DNA of 36,218 bases from Desulfobulbus sp. (GTDB lineage: Bacteria; Desulfobacterota; Desulfobulbia; Desulfobulbales; Desulfobulbaceae), in the NCBI GenBank assembly GCA_011051875.1, contig DRKI01000151.1, positions 1 to 36,218 on the forward strand, read 5' to 3'. The notes beneath the pieces were generated by a model. That model had not been told where the DNA came from. It searched no databases and saw only the letters and a list, made by a program, of their open reading frames with translations. Shown in pieces: positions 14,854 through 22,347 of this stretch; the first letter of the stretch is position 1, and every line of letters begins with the position of its first letter. The position numbers and the translations under genes were made by a program.

Positions 14854-15402
14854 ATGAAATGGTTTACAAAGAAAAAAAAGAATGACAAACCCTTCAAGAA
14901 AGACGAGGTCACCAGGGGTCTGCTGGTCTTTGCCCACCCGACCACGGTCATCTCGGTGGAGGAACTGCTGCGGGACGAGGGCTACGAGATCCGGGTGGTC
15001 AGCCCGCCGCCCGAGTACCGGACCGGCTGCGACCTGAGCGTGGAGTTCCCCCTGGAGGCCGAGGCGGCTATCACCGAACTCCTGCACAGCGTCAACATGG
15101 TTCCGCTGGACGTGGTCCCCATTACCGGCAAAGGCATGGAGCCGCTGCAGTTCATCCGGACCAAGGACTATGGCGACTACCTGATGGTCAGGGCGGCCAA
15201 CATGAAGATCACCGTGGACAAGAGGACCAGGGAGATCGTCAATATCTCCGGCGGCGGCTGTCCCGACGTCCCCTATCTCGCCACCGCCATGATCGGCAAG
15301 CGGCTGCGCGACGCGCCCGAGCCCGCCGAGATCGCCTTTTCCCTCTGCGCCTATTCCCTGAATACGGCCAAGGAGGAACTTGTAAAAATGATTGGAGATT
15401 GA
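14854..15402 (+). CDS. DUF3343 putative S/Se carrier with extra C-terminal domain
   Basis: This 182-residue cytoplasmic protein has a Lys-rich N-terminus. Residues about 20-90 fit DUF3343 (RGLLVFAHPTTVISVEELLRD, then VVSPPPEYRTGCDLSVEFPLE, with Cys59 at the position of the family's conserved cysteine). DUF3343 proteins are usually only 75-95 residues and are proposed sulfur or selenium carriers. Here about 90 further residues follow. They include a second conspicuous cysteine, Cys136, in ISGGGCPDVPYLATAMIGKRL. I do not recognise that domain. The start has ACAAGGA upstream, and the stop is 3 bp before the next gene, so the two are tightly coupled. A relay from YedE to the carrier-protein system is a reasonable inference. 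Confidence 0.72.
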   Translation: MKWFTKKKKNDKPFKKDEVTRGLLVFAHPTTVISVEELLRDEGYEIRVVSPPPEYRTGCDLSVEFPLEAEAAITELLHSVNMVPLDVVPITGKGMEPLQFIRTKDYGDYLMVRAANMKITVDKRTREIVNISGGGCPDVPYLATAMIGKRLRDAPEPAEIAFSLCAYSLNTAKEELVKMIGD

Positions 15403-15405
15403 GCA

Positions 15406-16278
15406 ATGCTTCTGCTGACAGGTTCTGTCCCCGTGGACGGCCTTCCCCTGCTGATCGGAGAGATCGGCATCAGTACCGGCGGTATCACCATCGACGGTAC
15501 ACCCCTTGCCATCAACCGGGGCTGCGAGGCCATGATGAAGGCCGCCTCCCTCATCTGCCGGGAGCTGGGTACCGACAGTCCGCACGGCCTGGTGGCCGGT
15601 GACATCGGCAAACGGGACGGCAGCGAGAAGGTCTATTACCACCTGATCGACAACCTCCCGGCCATGGACGTGGATATCGTCACCTTTCACTACATGATGC
15701 CGGACCTGAAACTGAACAAGAAAGTGCTCGCCGCCATCGACACCATGGCCCGGCGCCCGGTCCTGATCGCCGACGCCGGCAGCATGTACGTGGCCAAGGC
15801 CGGGGGAGACGCCACCGCCTACGACGTCTTCACCCCGGACCTGGGCGAGGCTGCCTTCCTCGCCGATGACAAGGCGGACCATCCCACCTATACCCGGGGA
15901 TTCATCTTCCACATGGAACACGACGTACCCGAGCTGATCCGCAGGGCGTACGATGCCGGCAACGCGCCGACAACGATGTTCGTCAAGGGACAGGTCGACT
16001 ATATCTGCCAGGATGGCGAGATCGTCGACACTATCGATGAGCCCATGGTGGAGACCATGGAACCCATCGGCGGCACCGGCGACCTGATCACCGGCATGAT
16101 CAGCGGCCTGATCCATGCCGGCAAGACACCCCTGGAGGCCTGCCGCATTGCCGGCCGGGTAAACCGGCGGGCCGGCGCGCTGAGCCGGCCCACTCCGGCC
16201 ACCCAGGTCGGGGAGATACTGCACCACATCCCGCAGGCGCTGGAAGAAGTGCTGACGCAGCTCGAAACGGCGCGCTGA
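15406..16278 (+). CDS. NAD(P)HX-dehydratase/ribokinase-like protein
   Basis: This 290-residue protein resembles the ribokinase-fold family that includes ADP/ATP-dependent NAD(P)H-hydrate dehydratase (YjeF C-terminal type). The best motif is IGGTGDLITGMISGLIHAG near residues 225-243. It corresponds to the anion-hole and catalytic-Asp motif (G-x-GD) of that fold. PVLIADAGSMYVAK and YDVFTPDLGEAAFLADD fit the central strand and TPxxGE regions. It lacks the YjeF N-terminal epimerase domain. In this operon it more likely phosphorylates or dehydrates a pathway intermediate than repairs NAD(P)HX. The start ATG has TTGGAGATTGAG upstream, 3 bp after the DUF3343 stop. Confidence 0.7.
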   Translation: MLLLTGSVPVDGLPLLIGEIGISTGGITIDGTPLAINRGCEAMMKAASLICRELGTDSPHGLVAGDIGKRDGSEKVYYHLIDNLPAMDVDIVTFHYMMPDLKLNKKVLAAIDTMARRPVLIADAGSMYVAKAGGDATAYDVFTPDLGEAAFLADDKADHPTYTRGFIFHMEHDVPELIRRAYDAGNAPTTMFVKGQVDYICQDGEIVDTIDEPMVETMEPIGGTGDLITGMISGLIHAGKTPLEACRIAGRVNRRAGALSRPTPATQVGEILHHIPQALEEVLTQLETAR

Positions 16279-16342
16279 ACAGGCGCCTGCCCACAGGCAG
16301 AGGCATACCGCATACCAACCCTGCCAGACAAGGAAACGAACC

Positions 16343-16606
16343 ATGGCCAGAATAATCATTCCTTTTCCTTTTCGCAAACACACGGAGAACCGGCGCGAAG
16401 TCGATATCGAGGGAGAGAGCCTGTCCCAGGTCATCAAGAGCCTGGTCCTCCGCTATCCGGGCCTGAAGACCATGCACGACCAGCCCGCCCTGCTGTCGGT
16501 GTTCATCAACGGCAGGCAGGTCCAGGGGCAGGCCGGGGAATGGGACAATGTTCCCCTGCGCAGCGATGACGAGGTCTCCCTGATCATTCCCATTGCCGGC
16601 GGCTGA
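16343..16606 (+). CDS. ThiS/MoaD-like sulfur carrier ending in Gly-Gly
   Basis: This 87-residue ubiquitin-fold protein begins MARIIIPFPFRKHTENRREVDIEG and contains LSQVIKSLVLRYPGL, LLSVFINGRQV and DEVSLIIPIAGG. The C-terminal Gly-Gly is exposed as translated, as in MoaD, ThiS and other carriers adenylated by E1 enzymes and converted to thiocarboxylates. No extra residues follow, so no protease is needed to mature it. The ribosome-binding site is AAGGAAA. It ends 8 bp before the JAB-domain gene, and an E1-like gene ends the operon. Genome-wide MoaD and ThiS serve molybdopterin and thiamine, but neither pathway's genes are here. A dedicated sulfur donor for another product is inferred. Confidence 0.88.
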   Translation: MARIIIPFPFRKHTENRREVDIEGESLSQVIKSLVLRYPGLKTMHDQPALLSVFINGRQVQGQAGEWDNVPLRSDDEVSLIIPIAGG

Positions 16607-16614
16607 GGAAAGAG

Positions 16615-17169
16615 ATGAGCGAACTCGAGCATGCGGGCCGCATCGACCTGCCCGCCACCCTCTGGCAGGAGATCCTCGGCCACTGCCGGCGCAAGCTGGC
16701 CGGAGAATTTCTGCCCGGCGAGACACCGGTCCGGCGGGCCTACGGGATCCTGGCCGGCACCCTGAGCGGAGACGTCATGGTGGTGCGGCTGGTGCTGCCG
16801 GTAAAAAAGAATGCCCGCAGCGTGGAGCCGTTCCGGAGCTACATGGACCAGGTCATGGCCGAGCATGCGGTAGAGTCCACGACCCCCATGGACAAGCGGG
16901 GCTGGATCACCGATCCCGGGGAGCTGAGGGCCTGTTTTCAACGCTGTGATGACGAAGGACTCATGGTATTTGGCACCTATCACATGCACATCGTCGCCTG
17001 GGACGGCGATCCGACCAGGGACACCCCCACCAGGCTGGATACGGTCCTGGCCCGTGGCTCCAACCTGGTCTCGTTCATCATCTCCATGGTGGACGAGAAG
17101 CGTCCCTCCATGAGGGCCTTCTACGAGGGACGGCCGGACCGGGAGATTCCCATCAACATTACAGGATAG
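16615..17169 (+). CDS. JAB/MPN-domain protein with altered JAMM motif
   Basis: This 184-residue protein has the Mov34/MPN/JAB pattern RAYGILAGT (41-49) and GTYHMHIVAWDGD (120-132). His123 and His125 form the H-x-H zinc pair. The third ligand is either Asp136, at the canonical spacing, or Asp142 in PTRLD, which mimics PSxxD after a short insertion. The catalytic glutamate that normally precedes the GlL-x-G strand (E-x-x-G) is replaced by Arg41. The Pro after H-x-H is Ile. It may be a degenerate or re-purposed JAB. In thioquinolobactin and PDTC loci and in the Hcy methionine pathway, JAB partners trim the carrier tail or hydrolyse carrier conjugates. The start has GAGGAAAG 2-9 bp upstream. The next gene begins 3 bp after its stop. 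Confidence 0.75.
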   Translation: MSELEHAGRIDLPATLWQEILGHCRRKLAGEFLPGETPVRRAYGILAGTLSGDVMVVRLVLPVKKNARSVEPFRSYMDQVMAEHAVESTTPMDKRGWITDPGELRACFQRCDDEGLMVFGTYHMHIVAWDGDPTRDTPTRLDTVLARGSNLVSFIISMVDEKRPSMRAFYEGRPDREIPINITG

Positions 17170-17172
17170 GAC

Positions 17173-18372
17173 GTGCGCCCGCTTCCCGAAGTCATTGAAA
17201 GCAGCCTGCGGAAGAGACCGGAACTGGTCCTCGAGTACGTGGATCCCCTGGAAGGATTCAGGGGCTGGCTCGCCATCGACTGCCTGGCCCACCGTCTCTG
17301 TGCCGGCGGCCTGCGGGTCCAGAAGGGACTGACCCGCGAGTGCGTGGAGAACCTGGCCCGCAATATGACGCTCAAGATGCGCATTGCCGGTATCCGGGCC
17401 GACGGTGCCAAGAGCGGCATTGACTATGACCCGTGCGCGCCGGGCAGGCAGGAGGCCCTGTTTCGTTTCTTCCGCGCCATGGAGCCCTTTCTCCGGCAGC
17501 GCTACTCCATGGGGCCGGACCTGAACACCACCATGCCGGAGCTGGACAAGGTCGCCGCCCGCCTGGGGATTCCCTCGATCAAGATCGCCATTGCCCATGC
17601 CCAGGGATTGGACCAGGAGGAGTTCCTGCGACGGATCCGGATCCTGCGCCAGCCTGCCGGTTTTGCCACCCTCGGCCGGATGCGGGCCGGATCCGGGCTG
17701 GCCGCGGCCTGCCTGGGTGCCCTGGAATTTCTCCGCATTCCGGCCCATCGGGCCACTGTGGTCATCCAGGGCTTCGGTGGCCTGGGCGCGGCTGCCAGCT
17801 ACTTCCTCCACCGGTGTGGGGTCAGGATCAAGGCCATTGCCGATTGTGAGAAGAGCCTCTGCGCCGATCCCGGTCAGTCACTCGATATCGACGAGCTGGT
17901 GGCCGAAGGAGACCATGGCCTGCTGCCCCACGATGCCGGCCGCGGTCACTATGACCGAAGCGCCAGGATCTTTGATATTCCCTGTGATATCTTCATCCCG
18001 GCCGCCGTGGAACAGGCGGTCACGGTCAGGGAGGCCGGAACCCTGCAGATCAGGGGACTGGTCTGCGGCGCTAACCTGGCGGTCACCCCGGAGGCGGAGA
18101 TGGTCCTCCACGAGCGCGGCATCGTCCTGGTCCCGGACATGGTGGCCGGCTGCGGCGGCTCGCTGTCCATGGACGGCCTGTTCGGACCCCGCCGGCAGCC
18201 GGATGTGGAGCAGGTCCTGGAAAGCGTGGCCACGAAAATGCGGGCCATCGTAACCCGCGTCCTGGAACGGAGTCGGCGGGACGACATCGTACCCCGGGCC
18301 GCGGCCCTGGTCCTGTGCCAGGAGACCCCCATCTACCCGGACACGAAACCCTACGGCGCCCTGGACAACTGA
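17173..18372 (+). CDS. Glu/Leu/Phe/Val-dehydrogenase-family enzyme
   Basis: This 399-residue NAD(P)-dependent amino-acid dehydrogenase homologue starts at a GTG with ACAGGATAGG upstream. MTLKMRIAGIRADGAKSGIDYDP (65-87) aligns with the family's substrate-binding and catalytic region: Lys68 fits the substrate lysine and Lys80 the catalytic lysine. GPDLNTTMPELD (114-125) has the catalytic Asp116. The Rossmann domain is clear (VVIQGFGGLGAAASYFL), followed by DIFIPAAVEQAV and the ANLAVTPEAEMVL region. All key residues seem intact. Its substrate is unlikely to be simply glutamate, given the operon, but this is inference. It would add ammonia to a 2-oxoacid or remove it from an amino acid in the sulfur-linked pathway. 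Confidence 0.85.
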   Translation: MRPLPEVIESSLRKRPELVLEYVDPLEGFRGWLAIDCLAHRLCAGGLRVQKGLTRECVENLARNMTLKMRIAGIRADGAKSGIDYDPCAPGRQEALFRFFRAMEPFLRQRYSMGPDLNTTMPELDKVAARLGIPSIKIAIAHAQGLDQEEFLRRIRILRQPAGFATLGRMRAGSGLAAACLGALEFLRIPAHRATVVIQGFGGLGAAASYFLHRCGVRIKAIADCEKSLCADPGQSLDIDELVAEGDHGLLPHDAGRGHYDRSARIFDIPCDIFIPAAVEQAVTVREAGTLQIRGLVCGANLAVTPEAEMVLHERGIVLVPDMVAGCGGSLSMDGLFGPRRQPDVEQVLESVATKMRAIVTRVLERSRRDDIVPRAAALVLCQETPIYPDTKPYGALDN

Positions 18373-18428
18373 CCCTGCCACGGCGCGGCGCGTGGCCGTA
18401 TGGCCGGCGCAACCCGACGGAGCATGCC

Positions 18429-19868
18429 ATGGCCAGCCATCCCCTGGACTTTGCCATAAACCCCCATGTCTACGGTACCCCTGAGCTGACCGCGCTGTTT
18501 GACGAACAGGCCGTAATGCAGCGGTGGCTCGACGTCGAGGCCGCCCTGGCCACGGCCCAGGGAGAACTGGGTATCATCCCGGCCGAGGCCGCGGCCGAGA
18601 TCGCGCGCAGGGCGAACATCCGCTCCATCGACCTGGATCGGGTCCGGGAGGCGTACGGCCGGAGCCGCAACTCCCTGGTTCCCCTGCTCGGCGGACTCCG
18701 CCAGGCCTGCACCGGTGGCTGGGGCGAGTACGTCCACTTCGGCGCCACCACCCAGGATATCCTGGATACCGGCGAGATCCTGGCCCTGCGCCGGACCCTT
18801 GCCATCCTTTACCGTGACCTGCGGCGGGTGGAGGAGATCTGCCTCGACCTGGCCCGGAGCCACCGCCGGACCCCCATGGTGGCACGGACCCACGGCCAGC
18901 AGGCCCTTCCCTTCACCCTGGGCATGAAGGTGGCCGGCTGGCTGGGCGAGATCCGCCGCAACGTGGAGCGTCTCAAACGGCTTGACCAGACCATCGGCTG
19001 CGGCCAGCTCTCCGGGGCCGTGGGCACCATGGCGGCCCTGGGGCCCCGCGCCATGGAGACGGCAGAGCGGACCATGGAACTGCTGGGGTTGCGCTTTGAT
19101 CCCGTCCCCTGGCACACAAGCCGGGATGCCGTTGCCGAACTTGCCTCGATCTTTGCCATCGTCACCATGACCATGGCCAGGATCGCCAACGAGATCTTTG
19201 CCCTGCAGAAGACCGAGATCGGGGAACTGGCCGAACCGTCGGCCAGGGGCGCCCTGGCATCCAGCACCATGCCCCACAAGCGCAACCCGGTGCTCTGCCA
19301 GCGGGTGGTGGCCCTGTCGCGTCATGTCCGCGCCCTGGCCGGAACAATCAGCGAGGCCATGCTGCACGAGCATGAGCGCGACCCCCGCAGCCTGTGGGCC
19401 GAATGGCTGGCCATCCCCCAGCTCTGCATCTATACCGGCACCACGGTGGACATGATGCGTCGCGTGCTCGCCGGTCTCGAGATCAGAACCGACCGGATGG
19501 CCGGGAATCTCTCCCGGCAGAAGAGCATGGTCACCACAGAGTGGCTTCTCTTCCGGCTGAGCGAGAGCATGGGCAAGATGGCGGCCCTGGAAAAGGTCCA
19601 TTCCCTGGCCGCCCTGGCCACGGAAAAAAAGATGCCCCTTGCCGAGGCCGTGCTCGATGACCGTGACATCGGTGGCCTGTTCAGCCGTGACGACCTGGCC
19701 CTGCTCGAGCATCCGGAACGCTACACCGGTCTTGCCGAACGGATCGTGGACCAGGCCGTCCGGCGCAGCGAAGATGCCCGGCAGGCCGAACCGGCGGAGC
19801 TGACCGCCGCCGGCAGACAGGGTTCGGCGGCCGCGGCCCTGTCCGAGCCCGATACTGTGCAGTCATAA
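18429..19868 (+). CDS. Fumarase/adenylosuccinate-lyase superfamily enzyme, copy 1
   Basis: This 479-residue protein has the superfamily signatures: EYVHFGATTQDILDT, then ARTHGQQALPFTLGMKV with the general-acid His near residue 154, and SSTMPHKRNPV near 278-288 with the mobile catalytic serine loop. The order and length fit the PurB/3-carboxymuconate cycloisomerase group. Such enzymes cleave or form C-N or C-C bonds and usually release fumarate. Relatives act on nitrosuccinate and hydrazinosuccinate in natural-product pathways. The frame opens earlier (18315), but ATG 18429 removes overlap with the upstream gene and starts at the usual N-terminus. The C-terminal 40 residues (DARQAEPAELTAAGRQ) are low in structure. 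A paralogue follows after 64 bp. Confidence 0.85.
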   Translation: MASHPLDFAINPHVYGTPELTALFDEQAVMQRWLDVEAALATAQGELGIIPAEAAAEIARRANIRSIDLDRVREAYGRSRNSLVPLLGGLRQACTGGWGEYVHFGATTQDILDTGEILALRRTLAILYRDLRRVEEICLDLARSHRRTPMVARTHGQQALPFTLGMKVAGWLGEIRRNVERLKRLDQTIGCGQLSGAVGTMAALGPRAMETAERTMELLGLRFDPVPWHTSRDAVAELASIFAIVTMTMARIANEIFALQKTEIGELAEPSARGALASSTMPHKRNPVLCQRVVALSRHVRALAGTISEAMLHEHERDPRSLWAEWLAIPQLCIYTGTTVDMMRRVLAGLEIRTDRMAGNLSRQKSMVTTEWLLFRLSESMGKMAALEKVHSLAALATEKKMPLAEAVLDDRDIGGLFSRDDLALLEHPERYTGLAERIVDQAVRRSEDARQAEPAELTAAGRQGSAAAALSEPDTVQS

Positions 19869-19932
19869 GAAGGATACCGCTGCCGACAGCCCGGCCGGGT
19901 ATGCCCCGCGAACCACGAACAAGGAGAAGCCC

Positions 19933-21384
19933 ATGGAGCAGTGCCGACTCTCCGCCCACATCGTCGATTCACGGTTCTACAGCAGGGGATACTGCACCGA
20001 CGAGGCACGGAAGATATTCTGCGACCTCTACCGGTACCAGCGCTGGCTGGACGTGGAATCGGCCCTGGCCCTGAGCCAGGCCGAGCTGGAGATCATCCCG
20101 GCCTGGGCGGCCCGGGAAATCACGGCCAGGGCGAGGCTGGAGGAACTCGACCTGGGTGCCATCGAACAGGGCCTACGGACCACCAGCCATTCCCTCATGC
20201 CGCTGCTTGATGCCTGGCGCGCGGTCTGCGAGCCCGCTGCCGGCCAGTTCATCCACTTCGGCGCCACCACCCAGGATATCCAGGACACGGCCCAGAGCCT
20301 GGAGATGCGGGACGTGCTGGATATCGTCCAGCGGGACCTTGCCGCCGTGATCCGCCAGGTGATGACCCTGGCCGAACGCTACCGGGACATGGTCACCATC
20401 GGCCGCACCCACACCCAGCATGCCCTGCCCATGACCCTGGGCCTGAAGATGGTGGTCTGGCTGGACGAGCTGTGGCGCAACCAGCAACGGCTGACCGCCA
20501 TCCGCGACCGGGTCCTGGTCAGCCAGCTCTTCGGCGGGGTCGGCACCATGGACGCCTTTGCCGACAAGGGCTTTGAGCTGCTGGAGATCTTTTCCCGCCG
20601 CCTGGGACTGGCGCCGGCCCGCACGGCCTGGCACGCGGCCCGGGACCGGGTCGCCGAATTCCTTGCCACCATGGCCCTGGTCTCCGGTGCCCTGGCCAGG
20701 ATCGCGGACGAGATCCGCTGCCTGGCCCGCAACGAGATCGGTGAGCTGGAGGAGCCCTTCCAGATGGGCAAGATCGGCTCCAGCACCATGCCCCACAAGC
20801 GCAACCCGGAGATGTGCGAACAGGTGGTGGTTCTGTCCCGGCTGATCAACGCCAATGCCGGGCTCGGCCTGGAAGGGCTGGTCAGCGAGCATGAACGGGA
20901 CTACCGGTCCGTGCGCATGGAATGGGTCACCGTGGCCGACACCTCGCTCTTCATCTGCGGCCAGCTGGCCATGATGAAGGAAATCCTGGCCGACCTCATT
21001 GTTCACGAGAAGGCCATCCGCCGCAATGTCGACCAGGCCGCGATCATGATCTGCACCGAGGCATTGATGTTCTTTCTCGGCCGCAAGATCGGCAAGAACA
21101 CGGCCCACCGGATCATCTACGAGACTTCCATGGCAGCAGTGGAATCCGGCCGGCCGCTCATCGAGCTGCTGATGGAACAGCCCGAGATCCGGGAGAACTT
21201 CCGTCGCTCCGAGCTGGAGACCATGATCAGCCCGGAAAACCATGTCGGCAAGTCGGCCGAGCTGACCCGGCGCACCATTGATCTCGTGGACCGGGAGCTG
21301 GCAGAGCTCTCCCTGCCCCCGGACAGGGAACGGGCATGCCCCATGGCCGGAAACCGGGGGGGCTGCCGGATCAGCGCACAATGA
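19933..21384 (+). CDS. Fumarase/adenylosuccinate-lyase superfamily enzyme, copy 2
   Basis: This 483-residue paralogue of the preceding enzyme has the same architecture: QFIHFGATTQDIQDT, GRTHTQHALPMTLGLKM (His near 158) and KIGSSTMPHKRNPEMC near 281-294. Catalytic elements look intact, so both copies are probably active. The two are alike through their whole length but differ clearly in active-site neighbours (THGQQ versus THTQH, and NPVLC versus NPEMC). This suggests successive lyase steps, two substrates or a heteromer rather than mere redundancy. It has a good ribosome-binding site, ACAAGGAGAAG. A housekeeping PurB is not expected inside such an operon. The E1-like gene follows after 36 bp. 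Confidence 0.85.
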   Translation: MEQCRLSAHIVDSRFYSRGYCTDEARKIFCDLYRYQRWLDVESALALSQAELEIIPAWAAREITARARLEELDLGAIEQGLRTTSHSLMPLLDAWRAVCEPAAGQFIHFGATTQDIQDTAQSLEMRDVLDIVQRDLAAVIRQVMTLAERYRDMVTIGRTHTQHALPMTLGLKMVVWLDELWRNQQRLTAIRDRVLVSQLFGGVGTMDAFADKGFELLEIFSRRLGLAPARTAWHAARDRVAEFLATMALVSGALARIADEIRCLARNEIGELEEPFQMGKIGSSTMPHKRNPEMCEQVVVLSRLINANAGLGLEGLVSEHERDYRSVRMEWVTVADTSLFICGQLAMMKEILADLIVHEKAIRRNVDQAAIMICTEALMFFLGRKIGKNTAHRIIYETSMAAVESGRPLIELLMEQPEIRENFRRSELETMISPENHVGKSAELTRRTIDLVDRELAELSLPPDRERACPMAGNRGGCRISAQ

Positions 21385-21420
21385 CAGGCGGCTGCCGCCA
21401 ACAACGAGGACATACCTGCA

Positions 21421-22179
21421 ATGGACAACACGACCTTATCCGAACACGAACTGGGACGTTACCGCCGCCAGCTCATCCTGGACGGCTGGGGGCCAGAGAC
21501 CCAGGAAAAACTGCGCAACAGCCGGGTGTTCGTTGCCGGCGCCGGCGGCCTTGGCTGTGCCGCGGCCCTGAACCTGACCCTGGCCGGGGTGGGCTGCATC
21601 AGGATTTGCGACTCGGACACGGTGGAGCTGACCAATCTCAACAGGCAGTTCCTGCACCCGGAACGGAACATCGGCCGGGAAAAGACCCTGTCCGCCACCG
21701 AGACCCTGCGCGGGTTGAACTCGGCGGTCACCATCGAGCCGATCACCCGGGAGATCACCAGCGACAGCGTGCGGGAACTGGTCGCTGACGCGGACCTGAT
21801 CCTCGACTGCCTGGACAACTTTCCCGGCCGCTATACCCTGAACCGGTTTGCGGCCGGAAACAACATTCCCCTGGTCTTTGCGGCCATCTGGGGCATGGAG
21901 GGGCGGCTGACCTTTCTCCACCCGCCCGCCACCCCCTGCCTGAGCTGCCTCTTTCCCCATGCCCCGGAACGGCACGAGATCCCGGTCCTTGGCGGCGTCG
22001 CCTGCACCACCGGCAGCATGCAGGCCCTGGAGGCGATCAACTACCTCGCCTCGTCCCGGCCCACCCTGGCCGGCCGGATGCTGATCATGGACTACCAGGC
22101 CATGCGCTTCCAGGAACTGGAGATCGCAGGGAACCCTGACTGTCCGGTCTGCCGGGACAGCGATCGGGCCGGGAAGTGA
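21421..22179 (+). CDS. ThiF/MoeB-type E1 adenylyltransferase
   Basis: This 252-residue enzyme probably adenylates the C-terminal Gly of the ThiS/MoaD-like carrier. The N-terminus (LGRYRRQLILDGWG) and the ATP-binding GAGGLG (40-45) are followed by Asp64/Asp66, Arg75 in NLNRQFL and Lys88. ILDCLDNFPGRY continues the family pattern. Two zinc-binding pairs are present, C-L-S-C (173, 176) and C-P-V-C (241, 244). Cys195 in GGVACTTGSM lies where an active-site cysteine might be. There is no C-terminal rhodanese domain, so the sulfur must come from another protein, perhaps the DUF3343 one. It is the last gene of the operon; a 740-bp intergenic region follows. It has GAGGACAT before the ATG. Confidence 0.9.
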   Translation: MDNTTLSEHELGRYRRQLILDGWGPETQEKLRNSRVFVAGAGGLGCAAALNLTLAGVGCIRICDSDTVELTNLNRQFLHPERNIGREKTLSATETLRGLNSAVTIEPITREITSDSVRELVADADLILDCLDNFPGRYTLNRFAAGNNIPLVFAAIWGMEGRLTFLHPPATPCLSCLFPHAPERHEIPVLGGVACTTGSMQALEAINYLASSRPTLAGRMLIMDYQAMRFQELEIAGNPDCPVCRDSDRAGK

Positions 22180-22347
22180 CAGCCGCGGGCCGGCATGCCC
22201 GGATCCGGTCCCGGCTCCAAAACCGGCAGGGCTCTTCTCCACCCGCCTGCCCTGCCTCCGCCATCCCGGCCGGGCTGTGCGGCCACGCCACACGTACCGC
22301 TTCCTGCATTAAAACGGTTGTCACCTCGGACACGACAAAATATAATC

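Noticed and set aside
14017-16437. Long minus-strand open frame (over 800 codons) opposite yedE, DUF3343 and kinase genes
   Set aside because: It is a shadow frame: rich in His, Gly, Asp and Gln with no domain, while the plus strand carries recognisable families with ribosome-binding sites.
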